DNA of 64,000 nt from Limnephilus marmoratus (GCA_917880885.1 OU862908.1:50055819-50119818); one strand, 5' to 3'; numbered from the stretch's first letter, positions 9,509-21,569 are shown. A program made the numbers and translations. The notes: generated from the letters alone by a model not told the origin.

Positions 9509-9848
9509 TGTATCTTTTCTCGGAAGATTTTTCAATGTGGATGAGTGTTTCAGGCTGATAATTATTGCTTATAATAATTGTTACCCTTTGTGCTATGCAT
9601 AAAAAATCTTGTCTTAAAAACGTTAGTTTTACAATTAAAAATAATAATTAATATTTGACAAGTTTAAGTATTTCCCCAATAAATGAAGACATAATTTGTC
9701 TCGACGCCACCTAGCGAGGGATTTAACACTTACAATGTTTCTCTCGCAAAAATAAAGTTGGTTGTTTTCAGGTGGAAAAAATATAATAAGCAGTAATTGT
9801 CGAATGAAACACTAGCATATATTGAATCATTTGGCGGGTACGAGATAA

Positions 9849-9921
9849 GCCGCCATAGCTCAGTGGTCAGAGCAATCGACCGGCAATCGAGAGGACACGG
9901 GTTCAAGTCCCGTTGGCGTCA
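9849..9921 (+). repeat. tRNA-like head, unit 5
   Basis: 413 bases after unit 4 and identical to it. Confidence 0.8.
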
Positions 9922-10203
9922 TGTATCTTTTCTCGGAAGATTTTTCAATGTGGATGAGTGTTTCAGGCTGATAATTATTGCTTATAATAATTGTTACCCT
10001 TTGTGCTATGCATAAAAAATCTTGTCTTAAAAACGTTAGTTTTACAATTAAAAATAATAATTAATATTTGACAAGTTTAAGTATTTCCCCAATAAATGAA
10101 GCAAAAATAAAGTTGGTTGTTTTCAGGTGGAAAAAATATAATAAGCAGTAATTGTCGAATGAAACACTAGCATATATTGAATCATTTGGCGGGTACGAGA
10201 TAA

Positions 10204-10276
10204 GCCGCCATAGCTCAGTGGTCAGAGCAATCGACCGGCAATCGAGAGGACACGGGTTCAAGTCCCGTTGGCGTCA
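10204..10276 (+). repeat. tRNA-like head, unit 6
   Basis: Only 355 bases after unit 5, because the spacer lost 58 bases after AATGAAG near 10100. Confidence 0.8.
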
Positions 10277-10612
10277 TGTATCTTTTCTCGGAAGATTTTT
10301 CAATGTGGATGAGTGTTTCAGGCTGATAATTATTGCTTATAATAATTGTTACCCTTTGTGCTATGCATAAAAAATCTTGTCTTAAAAACGTTAGTTTTAC
10401 AATTAAAAATAATAATTAATATTTGACAAGTTTAAGTATTTCCCCAATAAATGAAGACATAATTTGTCTCGACGCCACCTAGCGAGGGATTTAACACTTA
10501 CAATGTTTCTCTCGCAAAAATAAAGTTGGTTGTTTTCAGGTGGAAAAAATATAATAAGCAGTAATTGTCGAATGAAACACTAGCATATAATCATTTGGCG
10601 GGTACGAGATAA

Positions 10613-10685
10613 GCCGCCATAGCTCAGTGGTCAGAGCAATCGACCGGCAATCGAGAGGACACGGGTTCAAGTCCCGTTGGCGTCA
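10613..10685 (+). repeat. tRNA-like head, unit 7
   Basis: 409 bases after unit 6 (4-base spacer deletion). The unit is cut after ATAATAATTG, where the right direct repeat starts. Confidence 0.8.
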
Positions 10686-10782
10686 TGTATCTTTTCTCGG
10701 AAGATTTTTCAATGTGGATGAGTGTTTCAGGCTGATAATTATTGCTTATAATAATTGAAAAACATCTAATTTAAATTTTTGT

Positions 10783-11140
10783 TATTAGTTTTTGGGGTGT
10801 TATGCCGTGTTGCGCTGCCTTCTCCTTTAGCCAACGTTTCGGACAGCGTTACAGTGTCCATCATCATTGATGGCTACACCAAAGCTAAATGCAGAAAACC
10901 ATCTTCTTTTACACTGTAATGCTAGCTCGCAGTGCAATGGAGCTGGCAACACGGTATTGCTTCGAAGTACTTAAGCACACATTTCACCACTAACATTTAC
11001 ACGTCTGCCCTGATGATGGACACTGTAACGCTGTCCAAAGCGTTGGCTAAAGGAGGAGGTAACGCAACACGGCATAACACCCCAAAAACTAATAACAAAA
11101 ATACTTTTGGACATGAAAATCTTAAATCATATCTAACCAT
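10783..11140. mobile_element. Penelope-like/hammerhead-like repeat, palindromic copy
   Basis: Two inverted halves. The minus half (about 10794-10870) carries GAAAC, a GGACA/TGTCC stem and ATGATGA. The plus half (11008-11090) carries CTGATGA (11010-11016), the same stem and a mutated AAAGC core. Both end in ACACGGCATAACACCCCAAAAAC-type sequence (written here in part). Relatives are at 33518-33592, 37430-37560 and 43510-43745. The CUGANGA...GAAAC pattern is that of hammerhead motifs known from Penelope-like elements. One extra base separates CUGANGA from the stem. Confidence 0.55.
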
Positions 11141-12086
11141 ATTGTCACGGCCTAATACCGCGACACGAAAAGATGACTGTAAATCCTTTTTGTTTTTGTG
11201 ATGAGTAAATACCAATAATTGTGTTTTGAAATCTGATCGTGGGAAGTAGGAAATGAGAGGAAGTCTCTTACCTTTGACGGCGTATTATTGCGATTCAGGA
11301 TCGATCCTGGCTCCCACCACTGACACAACACCAGGCTTCTCCGACACGACAGTTTGATAAGATAAAAAGACGAAATCTTGCGATGTTTGCAATATTATCC
11401 ACGAGAGCACTGTGACCCATGTCACGATCAAAATTCAACTGCCCAAGTAGGTAGGGTAAACTTGGGCGATAATATTGTTCAATTATTTCCTCTTGTAGGT
11501 AGGACCATCTTCTTCTCCTGGTAGAGACTTTTAAGGAAAGGAGGAAGAGAAAGGAATGCATGATTGCTGAAGGACTTGAGGAAAATGGATTTAGTTTTCT
11601 AAAAGACTGTTTCAGAACCAAACACATATAATTTAAATGATCAAAAGTGAGCAAATGGTATTTATTAAAAAAATACACGCAATACACAAAAATAAAATAC
11701 AATTCATAATTAAACGTCGTAAGCCCCTCGCCCTACCGTAACTTGGGAATACAATAATTTGTTTGAAATATTAAATTATTTTCAAGTGCCTTGGTGATTA
11801 AAACTGTCATTAAATTTTAACAACACAAAATCAAGTATCATTAAATAATAATTTAAAGGACGGAATATTCTGTGAATTTTGTTACCTTATTATTGACATA
11901 ACCAAATTTTAACCTGCCAATTAATGATCCTTCTGATATGTGTCTGAATTTTCTTAATTTTTGATAAACAAAATGTGGATTAATGTGTCTGATGATCAGT
12001 GTCTGGAAAATTTCGATAAACGTTGTTAACGAAATAGAGTACCTACTTGTATAATATTATTACCAAATATCTTAATAGATTTTTTA
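11141..12086. other. Unassigned stretch
   Basis: Contains an isolated 135-codon minus frame (11295-11702) with a serine/arginine-rich patch and no domain I recognise. AT-rich otherwise. Confidence 0.45.
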
Positions 12087-12087
12087 A

Positions 12088-12860
12088 AAAAAAAATTTTT
12101 TTTTTTTTTTTAAATCAACAAACAAGTCCTGCTAAGCCAATTGAATTGGCTTGTCAACAGGTGCTTATATTTTAATTACATATAGATTTTTACATTTAAA
12201 ATTTACATCTTATATCTACAGATTCAACATTTTTTTTTATACATATCAATATCAATATAAATTTTTTTTTCCGATAACCAATTTTTCACCATATATTTAA
12301 CCTTATTCATAGAATTACATTTCTTTATATTGTCAGGTAATAAATTAAATATCTTCGGTATGATGTATTCAAACGTTCTCTGTCCGTACTTATTGTTAAA
12401 TTTCGGAACTATTAACCCGTCGTTGCGCGTGAATCTAGTGCTGTATTTATGTTCTAATTTCTCTTTATGCTGCGGGGTAAATATATGTTGAATTATAATT
12501 TTGTGCCATAGTATTGCTTTAACAGGTAAAATTTTGGCACTCTGAAACAGCAACGGTGTATCATGTCTCTGTTTGAAAATATTAGGGACGACTAATAATT
12601 TTACAATTGCGTATTGTACAACTTGTACTTGTTTCAGATTGGTTGTAGAAGTATTTCCCCATATTGTTAATCCATATCTTATAATAGATTCTGCCAGTGC
12701 CATATAAATTGTTTTAAGTGTTTCAATTGAAAGAAAAAATTTTAATGTGCACATTCTGCCAGCAATTGATCTGAGTCTTTTACAGGTTTTTTTAATATGT
12801 TTGTCCCATTAAAAAAAACAATCTTCTGTGACACCAAGATACACGTATTCCGTAACATTG
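12088..12860 (-). pseudogene. LINE ORF2 C-terminal remnant and 3' UTR, 5'-truncated
   Basis: The minus frame 12224-12754 reads LKFFLSIETLKTIYMALAES, IIRYGLTIWGN and QVVQYAIVKLLVVPN, a typical region after the RT palm of a LINE ORF2 (Y.LA.S...YG...WG). It is nearly identical to the LINE at 48142-49815 in the same orientation. Homology stops at about 12860, inside the coding sequence, which is ordinary 5' truncation. A frameshift near 12750 separates the upstream residues. The 3' UTR holds a short stem-loop, AAGCCAATTGAATTGGCTT (12135-12153), and the element ends in an A-tract (seen as T/A runs at 12088-12110). Confidence 0.8.
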
Positions 12861-12870
12861 ACTTTCGTAC

Positions 12871-13680
12871 GGGTTTTCCTTCGAAGAAATGCTTTCCCAG
12901 GTCACTCCTTTCAATTAATTTCTTTTTGTATAGTGTAAACCATCTTATCAATACATCAATTCAGTTATTCCGTCGTCATTTTTAATTTTTTTTACAGTAC
13001 TTCTTTTATTCTACAGCGGCATGGTGATTAAAACCAATGCCTGTGTTTAGAAGTATTAGAAATTTATTAATGATGAAACTGATAGAGAGGATAAAAATCC
13101 GGAAGTTAAAACCCAAAACAATTTAAAACCTCTTGCTTGGTCAAGATCAACAACAAACATTTTTAACATTTTTTGACAAATAATTTTATTTCAGTGAATG
13201 TTAATTTCCTATTATCTTATAAAATTTTCTTTGGTAAGGCGCCGGATGGCTATTTAATTTTATTTCTTTACTGTATTATTACCAAAAATTCTAAGCAGTT
13301 CAGAAGTTGATACTACTGTAATTGAAAATGAGAGACCAAACATAAAAAACCTGACCCGATATGTTATTTGCTTTAAATTATTAACTTTAAAAAAAATAAA
13401 AAAAGTCGGAGAGTACGAAATTTCACAAATATAAGCCTAATTTTGAAGCGTACTTTTCAAGTTTAAGTTTGTGCTAATTCAATTTCATATAAGTATGAAA
13501 AAAATGGTATTTAGTTTAAGTTGTTTCGACGAGTATATTTCTTGTACATGTAATTCTCTTCACGCGTTATTTCGTTGTGTAATTCCGTCAATGTTCTGAG
13601 TGTGTAATATTGGTTATAGTTCAGTGCTTAAATTCACGCCCATCTTATTTCGTCATGTAATCTTCCCTTTCAGAGCAAAA
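12871..13680. other. Unassigned stretch
   Basis: AT-rich, no repeat or gene recognised. Confidence 0.45.
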
Positions 13681-13681
13681 G

Positions 13682-13750
13682 TGATGCGGCTCGGGGAATC
13701 AAATGATGCGGCTTGAGGGACCAAATTATGCGGCTCGAGGGGCCAATTAT
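13682..13750. repeat. 22-bp tandem repeat
   Basis: Three units starting ATGCGGCT[CT]G at 13684, 13706 and 13728. Confidence 0.7.
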
Positions 13751-13754
13751 GTTG

Positions 13755-15580
13755 CGGCATTTTGTGGATTGTAAAATTGATGATTGCGGTTATGTATTTC
13801 AAAATGCTTGGAATTGACTTAACAATATCTCCAAACTGCTGTGTACTCTCCATCAGTTTATGTCAGCGGAAAGGTAATTGTCAGTTTGGAAAGGTGAGGA
13901 AGGGAATGCGGTGCGGTTATCGGCGAATTATTGCGGTTTATAAAGACGTGCGTCCCTTGCGGCCATATAAATTCGACTAAACTATTGAGGTTAAGGCAGC
14001 AATGGGTAGTTGCCAAAATGCAACAATAAACAACTTGGTGAAAATGTGAACAATAAACCCATACCCTAAATTAATATTTTTGAAAATCGTTTTTTTTTAT
14101 TCAAAAACTTTAATAAACAAGTAACAAAATGAAATCTTTGTTATTAATGTACAGCTGAACAGAATAATATATTTTTTATGTACCTACCTGTGTAATGATA
14201 AGTTAACTATATCAGTAACAAAATTTAATCGTATGTAAGAGTAATCCATCCATATTACTGATTTATAGTTCGCCCTGATATACCCACTTAAAAGCGATAT
14301 CTGGCGAGATGAAAGGCTCTAAGGGCAGAGTGAAGGGCTTATTGGAAGTACCTTACCACGTCGGATGACATGGGTTTATCAGACCAGAGAAATCTTTGTT
14401 ACAGGCTTAGAATTAAGGGCTGGTTGAAATATAGGGGGATTGCATTTAGGTTCTTACCATTAGAAAACATATGTGTACGATGAGAAAATTGTATATACAA
14501 ATGACTCCCAATTAGCAACTAATAAAGGAGGCAATTTAGGTAGTACTTGTTGAACATACACAATATTAGTTTTCAACTGTTTTCAGAATAATGATCCACT
14601 TTTAATAAAATATTCCGGCAGGAAGGTTTCTTGTGCGAGGGTGGGTGGAAAATCGATTGTAGAAACTTCGCGCATCTTTTACATGATTTTATGCAGAAAA
14701 ATTGCATTCAGAGATAAAGGAAATAATTGGCAAATCATTTGAAACGAACCTTTCACTTGTCAAACTAATATACAAGAGAATGGAAAGGCTTTGCTGTCAT
14801 TCCTTCGAGCGTGAAATTTCTCGAAGTATAAATATTCGTTTTCTAAGAATATTTCTTTATTTTACTTTATTCTAACGTATTCTCTCCGTATCCATGATTA
14901 AATTTCCGAATGCATTTCTACGAATATCGACTATTGCAATTATTACATTAACGCGACAGATGATTTGTTTTGAGACAACTCCGCATTAATCAAATCAAAA
15001 ATCATCACACTCATCAAGGTTTAGTCAATCTAACGGATTAATTTTATGTAATAAGGAACTCCAGTAAAAAAATATTATGACTTTAAAAAAATATGTTCAT
15101 ACAGACCAATAAACGCTGATTCGGAATATATAAGTTTTTTTTATAATATTCAGTTCAGTTCAGTTTCAGTGCCGGCAACCCGGGCGTTTATTTAGTTTCA
15201 TGGTTATTTACATTGTTTTCTTTTCTTTTACCCGCCTCACTACACAAAGTCTGTTCCGAGGCGAGTAAATCACATAATTATGTTTGTTCCAAAAGAAATG
15301 TGTGTATTTAAACAAATATATATATATGTATGTAAAAAGATAAAAAAGATAAATTATATGTTGGTATATTAAATATTTACATACATACTTTGTTTTTTAG
15401 AAAAAAGTAAATTAAAATTTTGTGACAGTTGAATATAGCGGTTACATAATAGAAGTAATAATTAATAATTAATCATAATAATTAATATTGCAAAATTGCA
15501 GTTTCTCGTATTTGTTTTATTTGAATATATTTAACGTAGTGTTCGTAAAAAAATATTAAAAAGTGTATTTTTTAACGTCT
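13755..15580. other. Unassigned stretch
   Basis: Two slightly GC-richer spots (14280-14420 and 15160-15255, the latter with GCCGGCAACCCGGGCG) may be old repeat fragments. No coding evidence. Confidence 0.4.
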
Positions 15581-15589
15581 CGTTAAAAT

Positions 15590-16050
15590 ACACTGTAAAG
15601 TTGGTACGATTGAATGGTTAGTGCTGACGTCACGCGTCACCAGTCATTGTATCACATTGTATTGAAATCAATTGACATGTAGGTATGGCACAAGCCATCA
15701 GTATTAACAACATTTCATGCTATTCTTTATTTCGTACTGTTTATAGAGATTTAGTTATAGTGTTTATTGAAACAATATTTAAGCCTAAATAATTCAGTAT
15801 CAAAAATAGAGTTATCTCTATTAGCTTATCTCTATTATTTAAAATATTGAAAAACTACTGCACAAAAAAAATAATGAATGAAAAAAGTAATGCTTCTTCT
15901 AGGGAGAATACTTCGAACAACGGAACAACGGATTTCAAAATGGTGGCAGTAGATCAGCTGATTGCTCAATCCCATACTAATTTTTCGGGAGTGATGACGT
16001 CACACGATTTACCATATTTCCGGGCGGTCTCGAAAAACTAAAACTTTGAC
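15590..16050 (+). other. Region with two perfect TGACGTCA palindromes
   Basis: CRE-type octamers at 15625-15632 and 15995-16002 bracket a 64-codon frame (15847-16041) rich in Asn and Ser with no recognised domain. Paired octamers could be cis-regulatory or subterminal sites of a DNA transposon. I cannot decide. Confidence 0.3.
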
Positions 16051-16323
16051 AATTATTTTAACTATTAAAACTAACTCTAAAAATAAAAACAAAAACGCAG
16101 TTATTTAAGTTAGAAGGTCATTATTCATAAAAAAAATTAAAAAAATTGGACTGGAGTTCTCTATTCGTTATTTTAATCCTGTGTTTCGTTCGTCGTGACA
16201 TATAAATTAAGGAAAGTAATTAATTGACTATCGTTCCGGCAGAAACAATGCTGCTGTTTTACTTAATTTCACAATTGCAGGTTTAATTTTTTTCATCACC
16301 GTCATACTACTCACCTAAACGGA

Positions 16324-16690
16324 TATACATGGTGTTAAGGGACGTACTTGACTTACTTTAACCAGTGATTCCTGACATTATTTGAGGTAAAAAATGTAAA
16401 TGAAATTTTGGTCTCCGGTGACATTTTTGTAGTTTTTTTTTTTTTTTTTTCTACAAAAACATAAAAAAAATTATAGTTGTTGAACAGTTGGAGGCGGGGT
16501 AAGGGGTTCTTCGGACACCCGGCTGAGTGACCATTTTTTTTGTTTGATTTTAAAGAAAAAAATTTTGAAAAAAAAAAGTCGTCAAAAAACGTCACCGGAG
16601 ACCAAAATTTCATTTACATTTTTTACTCCAAATAATGTCAGGAATCACTGGTTAAAGTAAGTCAAGTACGTCCCTTAACACCCTGTATAG
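16324..16690. mobile_element. Foldback MITE with about 95-bp inverted arms
   Basis: Arms 16331-16420 and 16593-16682 are nearly exact complements, starting GGTGTTAAGGGACGTACTTG, with TATACA-like sequence outside each. The interior is A/T-rich with no transposase. A related end lies near 31350-31375. The TA-rich ends would fit a Tc1/mariner-type MITE; this is an inference. Confidence 0.8.
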
Positions 16691-18400
16691 GTAATCTTAT
16701 TTTATTTTTTTTTGTTTAATTCAGTAAAACAGGAATTCAGGATAGTGCATTCCCAGTCCGCCATTTTACATGAGATATGTACAACTATTACATTTAAAGT
16801 TAAAATTAATAAAAAACATAAATAAATAAATTATACCTAGATAGATAAATAAGTGAAGATCAAAAAATATGAAATTAAATTTATTTATTTTGTACAATAA
16901 CCTTTATTTTTAAACATTACTTGGTAATGTGGGCCTCACTTAGTGCCTTACCCGTGTTGAGGAACTCATTTTACAATGCAAATTTCAATAAGATATGAAG
17001 TATACATTTTAATAAAATTCAAGGTCAGTAATGAAAACAATTAAAATGTCGGTAAACGTTATGAGGTAGGTTCGATTGTACATAATTATTTGTGTTTTAT
17101 AATGGTTTTCCGCATTACTACCTACTTGGGGTGTAATTTTGTTGAAATTCGAAGGACCTTTGTATGAAATGTGTGTAACGAACCACTGTACAAGGAGAAA
17201 ATATGGGGTATATTCCACGTAAGGAAAGGAAAGAAAGTGGACTTACTGTGGGTTTTGTGTAATTCTGTTTTCTGGCTGCTTTATACTGCATTTATCGCGG
17301 AATATTTTTGTATAATAATGCTGTACTTTTGTAGCGGGCGTCCGGCGAATAAGCATAGCGGTATATTGAGTCAGATATATGTGGAGGGAATCAATTTACG
17401 GCTGATGATGAGGGTCTTGACAGGTAACAACGCAGGAGCAGGGTAGGTAGGAATATGATAAGGAACATGCAACAATATTATCTCTCAAGTACAGCGGTTC
17501 ACGATATACCTACAGATGTATAAATGTTGGTGTGTGTAAATAGCCCAACCACTTTACTATAATTTTTAATTTAAATTAAAGAATCGTCCATAATTTAAGT
17601 CATTGTCATACAATTTTTTATTAGGACAAATTTCATCGAAATTTCATGAAAACAAAATGGTGAGTAAATAACATCAATATTTGCATACCTTTGTAACGTT
17701 TTCCTTTTCAGTCAATAGTCTCTACATCTTTTAAGCCCCACTAAAATATTAATATTTCATTAATCAATATCTGACACCGGTCTAAGTTAATCAATGAAGT
17801 TGATAACTTGACTGTCAGTGAAGGATGACTCAAAGATTTTAACTGTCAATATTGAACAGATCACAATTAGATTGTCGGAACCAGGTTTGTACTAATGCAG
17901 TGGCGTTTAAGGATTTAATTACTGGTAGGTAGAATATATAGAACAAAGTATCTACTAAAACCTAACCTAACCCAACCCAACAAAAAAAGGTACAAAAAAT
18001 AGTACAGACATCATTTAAAGACAATAAATTATTATTCCGAGATAGTAAACCGGGACGAAAATAATTCAGGCATTCTGTAAAGTTAGATTAAGTTAGATTT
18101 TAGTAGATATTTTATTGGAGGATGATTTTCCATATAATATTTTGTCGGGGGATGAAAACGCACGTTACCGAAAAATACGGTAAAAATATCTAAGAGCATT
18201 ATTTTTACGACGGAAATATTGGAAATATTGCATGTAAATATGCTTACATTAAAGACAGTAATTGTTCTGAATGTGCGGCGCAGTGTTTCAGTTAAGTTTG
18301 ACAAACTAATAACTTTTGTGTTTTTTATTATTTACTTTCAATATTATTATGGCAAGGTACTATTTAATGTACAATTTATTTTATGTACTGGCAATTTTGA
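16691..18400. other. Unassigned stretch
   Basis: Contains a short CCTAACCTAACCCAACCC tract at about 17960. No gene recognised; the frames of 68-91 codons are isolated. Confidence 0.45.
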
Positions 18401-18658
18401 ATGCTGGTCACACCGGAAAGACTAGATGTAGTTCCAAATGCTACCGCAAAATCATTCCGTCCCGAATTGTCCTGGTGTGTACAGCTATCAGATTTAGCCT
18501 TGCAACTTTCTGATATTTAATATTGTGTCGCGATTGTGTTTGACTATTACAATAAAAAGAGAATCTATTAAAACCTTCTAATCATTTATTTAACTCCCGT
18601 GACACATATGAAAGTGTTGATTTGGTAAGATAAACACTTCCCACATTGGTGACCCCGA
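18400..18658 (+). mobile_element. LTR 3' part plus tRNA-Trp-type primer binding site
   Basis: AATAAA (18551-18556) is followed by a sequence ending in CA at 18645, one T, then TGGTGACCCCGA (18647-18658). That dodecamer is complementary to the 3' end of insect tRNA-Trp including CCA, which is the usual place and form of an LTR-retrotransposon primer site. The following bases (AAG) leave the tRNA match. The LTR start could not be fixed, and I see no gag-pol downstream, so this is a solo or truncated end. Confidence 0.45.
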
Positions 18659-18659
18659 A

Positions 18660-19494
18660 AGATTGACAAACTTAGCAGAGGACAAAAGATATGTTACTCT
18701 AAAGAGAAAAAAAATGCCCTCTAATTATTTTGAAGGATCTGCCAAGTGGCCGTATTAAAGCACGCTAAGCCTAGGAGGATAATTTAGACACGGGTTGGAA
18801 TATTAAGTAAAAACCTACTTAATATTACATAATCCTAAATAATGGTAAATTTAATACCCGAATTCTTTGTACCTAATTCAACTAAAATGTAATTTAAAAG
18901 GGGTTTGATCAATTTGATCAAATCATCCCACACAAAACGGGTCGAAAGAGTAGCCCACGATAGAGTTTTGAAACAGGTTTTTAATTTCAATAAAATCTAT
19001 TGGCAAATATAACAATGTTTACATTAAACCAATTCGTTAGACAAACCTTTTTGAAAAATATGATTCAATCAGTTGAGTAATCGCCCACGGCCAAACGAAT
19101 AATTGCGTCCATAGCGTCAAACACTCGTCATTTCGGCGGTTTCTTCTCAGTTCGTCCTTTTGTGGCCACGGTTAATGGCGATAATGCAAAATTTTGGCAA
19201 TTAATTTATTTTAATAATTCGCGTTGACAATAAAATGTGTACGAAATCAATGCGTTGACATTTCCATATTCTGATCTAAGCATATTTTGTTGACCTATTC
19301 GTAATTTTGGGAAATGATTCAACAAATGCACAACAATAAAATAGTTATCAAATGAAATATAATTTTCGAATTAATGTTATCATGATGATATATTTCAGAA
19401 GTATAAATAAATATATTTCTTAGAAAGCATAAACGATTTTTTAAATTCTTGTACTCATTATTAATTATTTTATATATTTATTTCTACAGCGCCC
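18660..19494. other. Unassigned stretch
   Basis: No structure recognised. Confidence 0.45.
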
Positions 19495-19556
19495 TTGTGG
19501 TGATTTTTCACAAAAACGGCGCTGAATAAATTAGCCAAATATTATTATTATTATTA
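19495..19556. repeat. ATT-tailed short repeat, copy 2
   Basis: Reverse complement of 1188-1258, ending in (ATT)n. Confidence 0.55.
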
Positions 19557-19661
19557 AAAAGAGCAAGTGGTGTGTATACCCAGATAGAGTTGTGAGATTT
19601 TTTTTAAAAGGAAGACAAACATTCCCGGGTTACGAATAACCCAACAATGTTTGAAAATCTC

Positions 19662-19788
19662 CTACTACCACCACAGAAAGCCGAAAATGTTGCATGTGTT
19701 GTGATGGAGGACTTTAGCCAGCCGAGGAATCGAACACACGACGCTCGGGTGTTACCGAAATGCCCACTTAACCACTGACCGGTCAAAA
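19662..19788 (-). repeat. tRNA-like SINE, family C copy 1
   Basis: Minus strand: GACCGGTCAGTGGTTAAG as A box, GTGTGTTCGATTCC as B box, tRNA-like part 19716-19785. The tail through the ACAACATTTTCGGCTTTCTG region also occurs at 38098-38236. Confidence 0.6.
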
Positions 19789-19799
19789 TTATTATTATT

Positions 19800-21565
19800 A
19801 TTTTTAGTTTGATAAGCAGCGATTCGGCTACATTTTTCTATTTTATTACATCAATATAATCACCAACCGGAAAAATCAAAAACCGGTACTTAAATGTACG
19901 AATATCGACTATTTGTATTTTTGTTTGAGGTCTTTCAATGTCTTTTTCAGTGTCAACTATCTTACGTATCACATATTTTCGGTTGTTGGCAAACATGGCT
20001 AACATGGCTAATAGTATGATTTGAAAAAAACCACGACGCTGGAATTATCAGACAAATAATATTCTGTATATCGCTGGAGAAATAGCGTGAACGCACTATT
20101 CTTTCATGTAAGGTTCTAGCACCAAAAATGCATACTGGTTTCATATTAATGTTAAACCATAGCTGTGCGTACATAATTAAAAAAACATTTAGTTAAATTT
20201 AACATTTTATCTAATGGTTTTTTGATGAAATGTAAAGCCTGAGAATCCGGTTCGCTCTAGTGCGCCACCTGGAATGTACAATTTTACCAGGATTAAGGAA
20301 ATCTATTCCCTGTACTGGATAACTGGTTCTTTTAAACTGATGTGTTTTTAAATTAAAATTTTTGGCTGGTTATTCTCCAAGATTAAAAATCTGTCCTTTC
20401 ATTCATCGAAATATATATATATCAAATTGATTGAAATCGATTATTAACCGCCAACTGGTAAGGGCGGGTCTTTTCTTTGTTCGAACTCGGAGAATTTTTC
20501 TCCTGACCACTACATATCACTCTGTGAAATTAGGTCAACATCATGTACGTGTATATATTCTTCCTTGAACAATTATTTCATATGAAGTACATTTTTCTGA
20601 GGGTTATGAGTCAGAAGTTTAAATTAAAACGAGGAACAGCTTCACTTAATTAACTTTGGATTATTTTGGTTTTTGAAACTAAATAATGTTTCCGTTTGCG
20701 AGAACTATACATCCACTTTAACTTAACTTAAATTTATCCACTTTAACTTAGCAAATCGAATAAATAATGCTAACCGAAAAAGAAGAGATGATGGTCTTAC
20801 ACCTACATAGCCCTTCCCAAGAAAAGAAAATGGCGACTGTGAAACTAACTGCATATAGTTCCCGATAATAGTTATTCGATCTCCGGACACATTTTATATC
20901 CCTAAGAGCAACACAAATTATCTTGAAAAATTATTGATAAGAAGAAACTGTAGCACGTTTAACAGATTATGTCTAAATATCGATGTGTTTAATATGAACC
21001 TTGCTAAATTCACAGCATTCATAAAAAATAACACTCTATTGAATGCCACATGTTTAATTGATTTCTGTGTATCTCTTTTTTTTTTTTTTAGTTCACCACA
21101 ATTTCTCTCCTACTTTTAGCAGTTCGAATTTAAATAAAATCACTTCCTGGAAGATATTATTGATATCCATTAAATTTAAATGTAAACCCTTGAAAATTTT
21201 CTTTTTGTAGATGATTTAAGTAAGAAAATGCACTTGATCAGAATTGTTCATATCAGGCATAGGTATTGTTGTGCATTTTTGTATTACGGTTCTAAATTTC
21301 AATTTGTCGTAATTGTATTGGTCAATGACATACTTATTATCATCACTGTCATTTATGAATTTATAAAGACTGTTTATAACGCTAATAAAAAAATATATTT
21401 TTTAAAATAACGCGCGCATAAGAAAGTAAACACTTTAGTCGGAAATGGTATCTACTGTTGTAGAATACTTTAGGGATATCAAGTTCTTAGATTAAAATTA
21501 GAATTTTTTATCATCAACTTAGATTAAAATTAGAGTTTGTTATCATAAACACTTAGACCTAATCA
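19800..21565. other. Unassigned stretch
   Basis: AT-rich. No gene or multicopy element recognised. Confidence 0.45.
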
Positions 21566-21569
21566 AACA

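Larger units (their letters stand above)
8322..10771. repeat. Inverted array of seven tRNA-headed SINE units with 15-bp flanking direct repeat
   Basis: Unit length is 413 bases. Three units run on the minus strand (unit boundaries at 8332, 8745 and 9158) and four on the plus strand after a dyad near 9404. Each unit has a 73-base tRNA-like head followed by a tail containing CAATGTGGATGAGTGTTTC. Units are almost identical. Visible differences are one substitution (GTCGAGAC against GTCAAGAC), a 58-base deletion in the unit before 10204, a 4-base deletion before 10613 and a truncated last unit. The 15-base word GAAAAACATCTAATT occurs in the same orientation at 8322-8336 and 10757-10771, immediately outside the array, as expected of a target-site duplication. 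The 72-95-residue frames here are translations of the tRNA-like head. Confidence 0.9.

Noticed and set aside
8380..10370. Repeated 72-95-residue open frames containing SSVVRAIDRQSRGHGFKSRW
   Set aside because: They are translations of the tRNA-like head of the SINE units in the array. The same peptide-like string is a familiar artefact of reading tRNA-derived repeats and has no coding support.
8474..10685. Seven functional tRNA-Ala genes
   Set aside because: C at position 33, an A-G pair in the anticodon stem and an acceptor mismatch, plus the shared 413-base SINE body, argue against real tRNA genes.
7720..10771. CRISPR-like repeat-spacer array
   Set aside because: The units are long, contiguous and lack unique spacers, and the genome is eukaryotic. 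These are minisatellites and SINE repeats.
11295..11702. 135-codon minus-strand frame as a host gene
   Set aside because: No domain, signal or splice context recognised. AT-rich surroundings produce frames of this length by chance.
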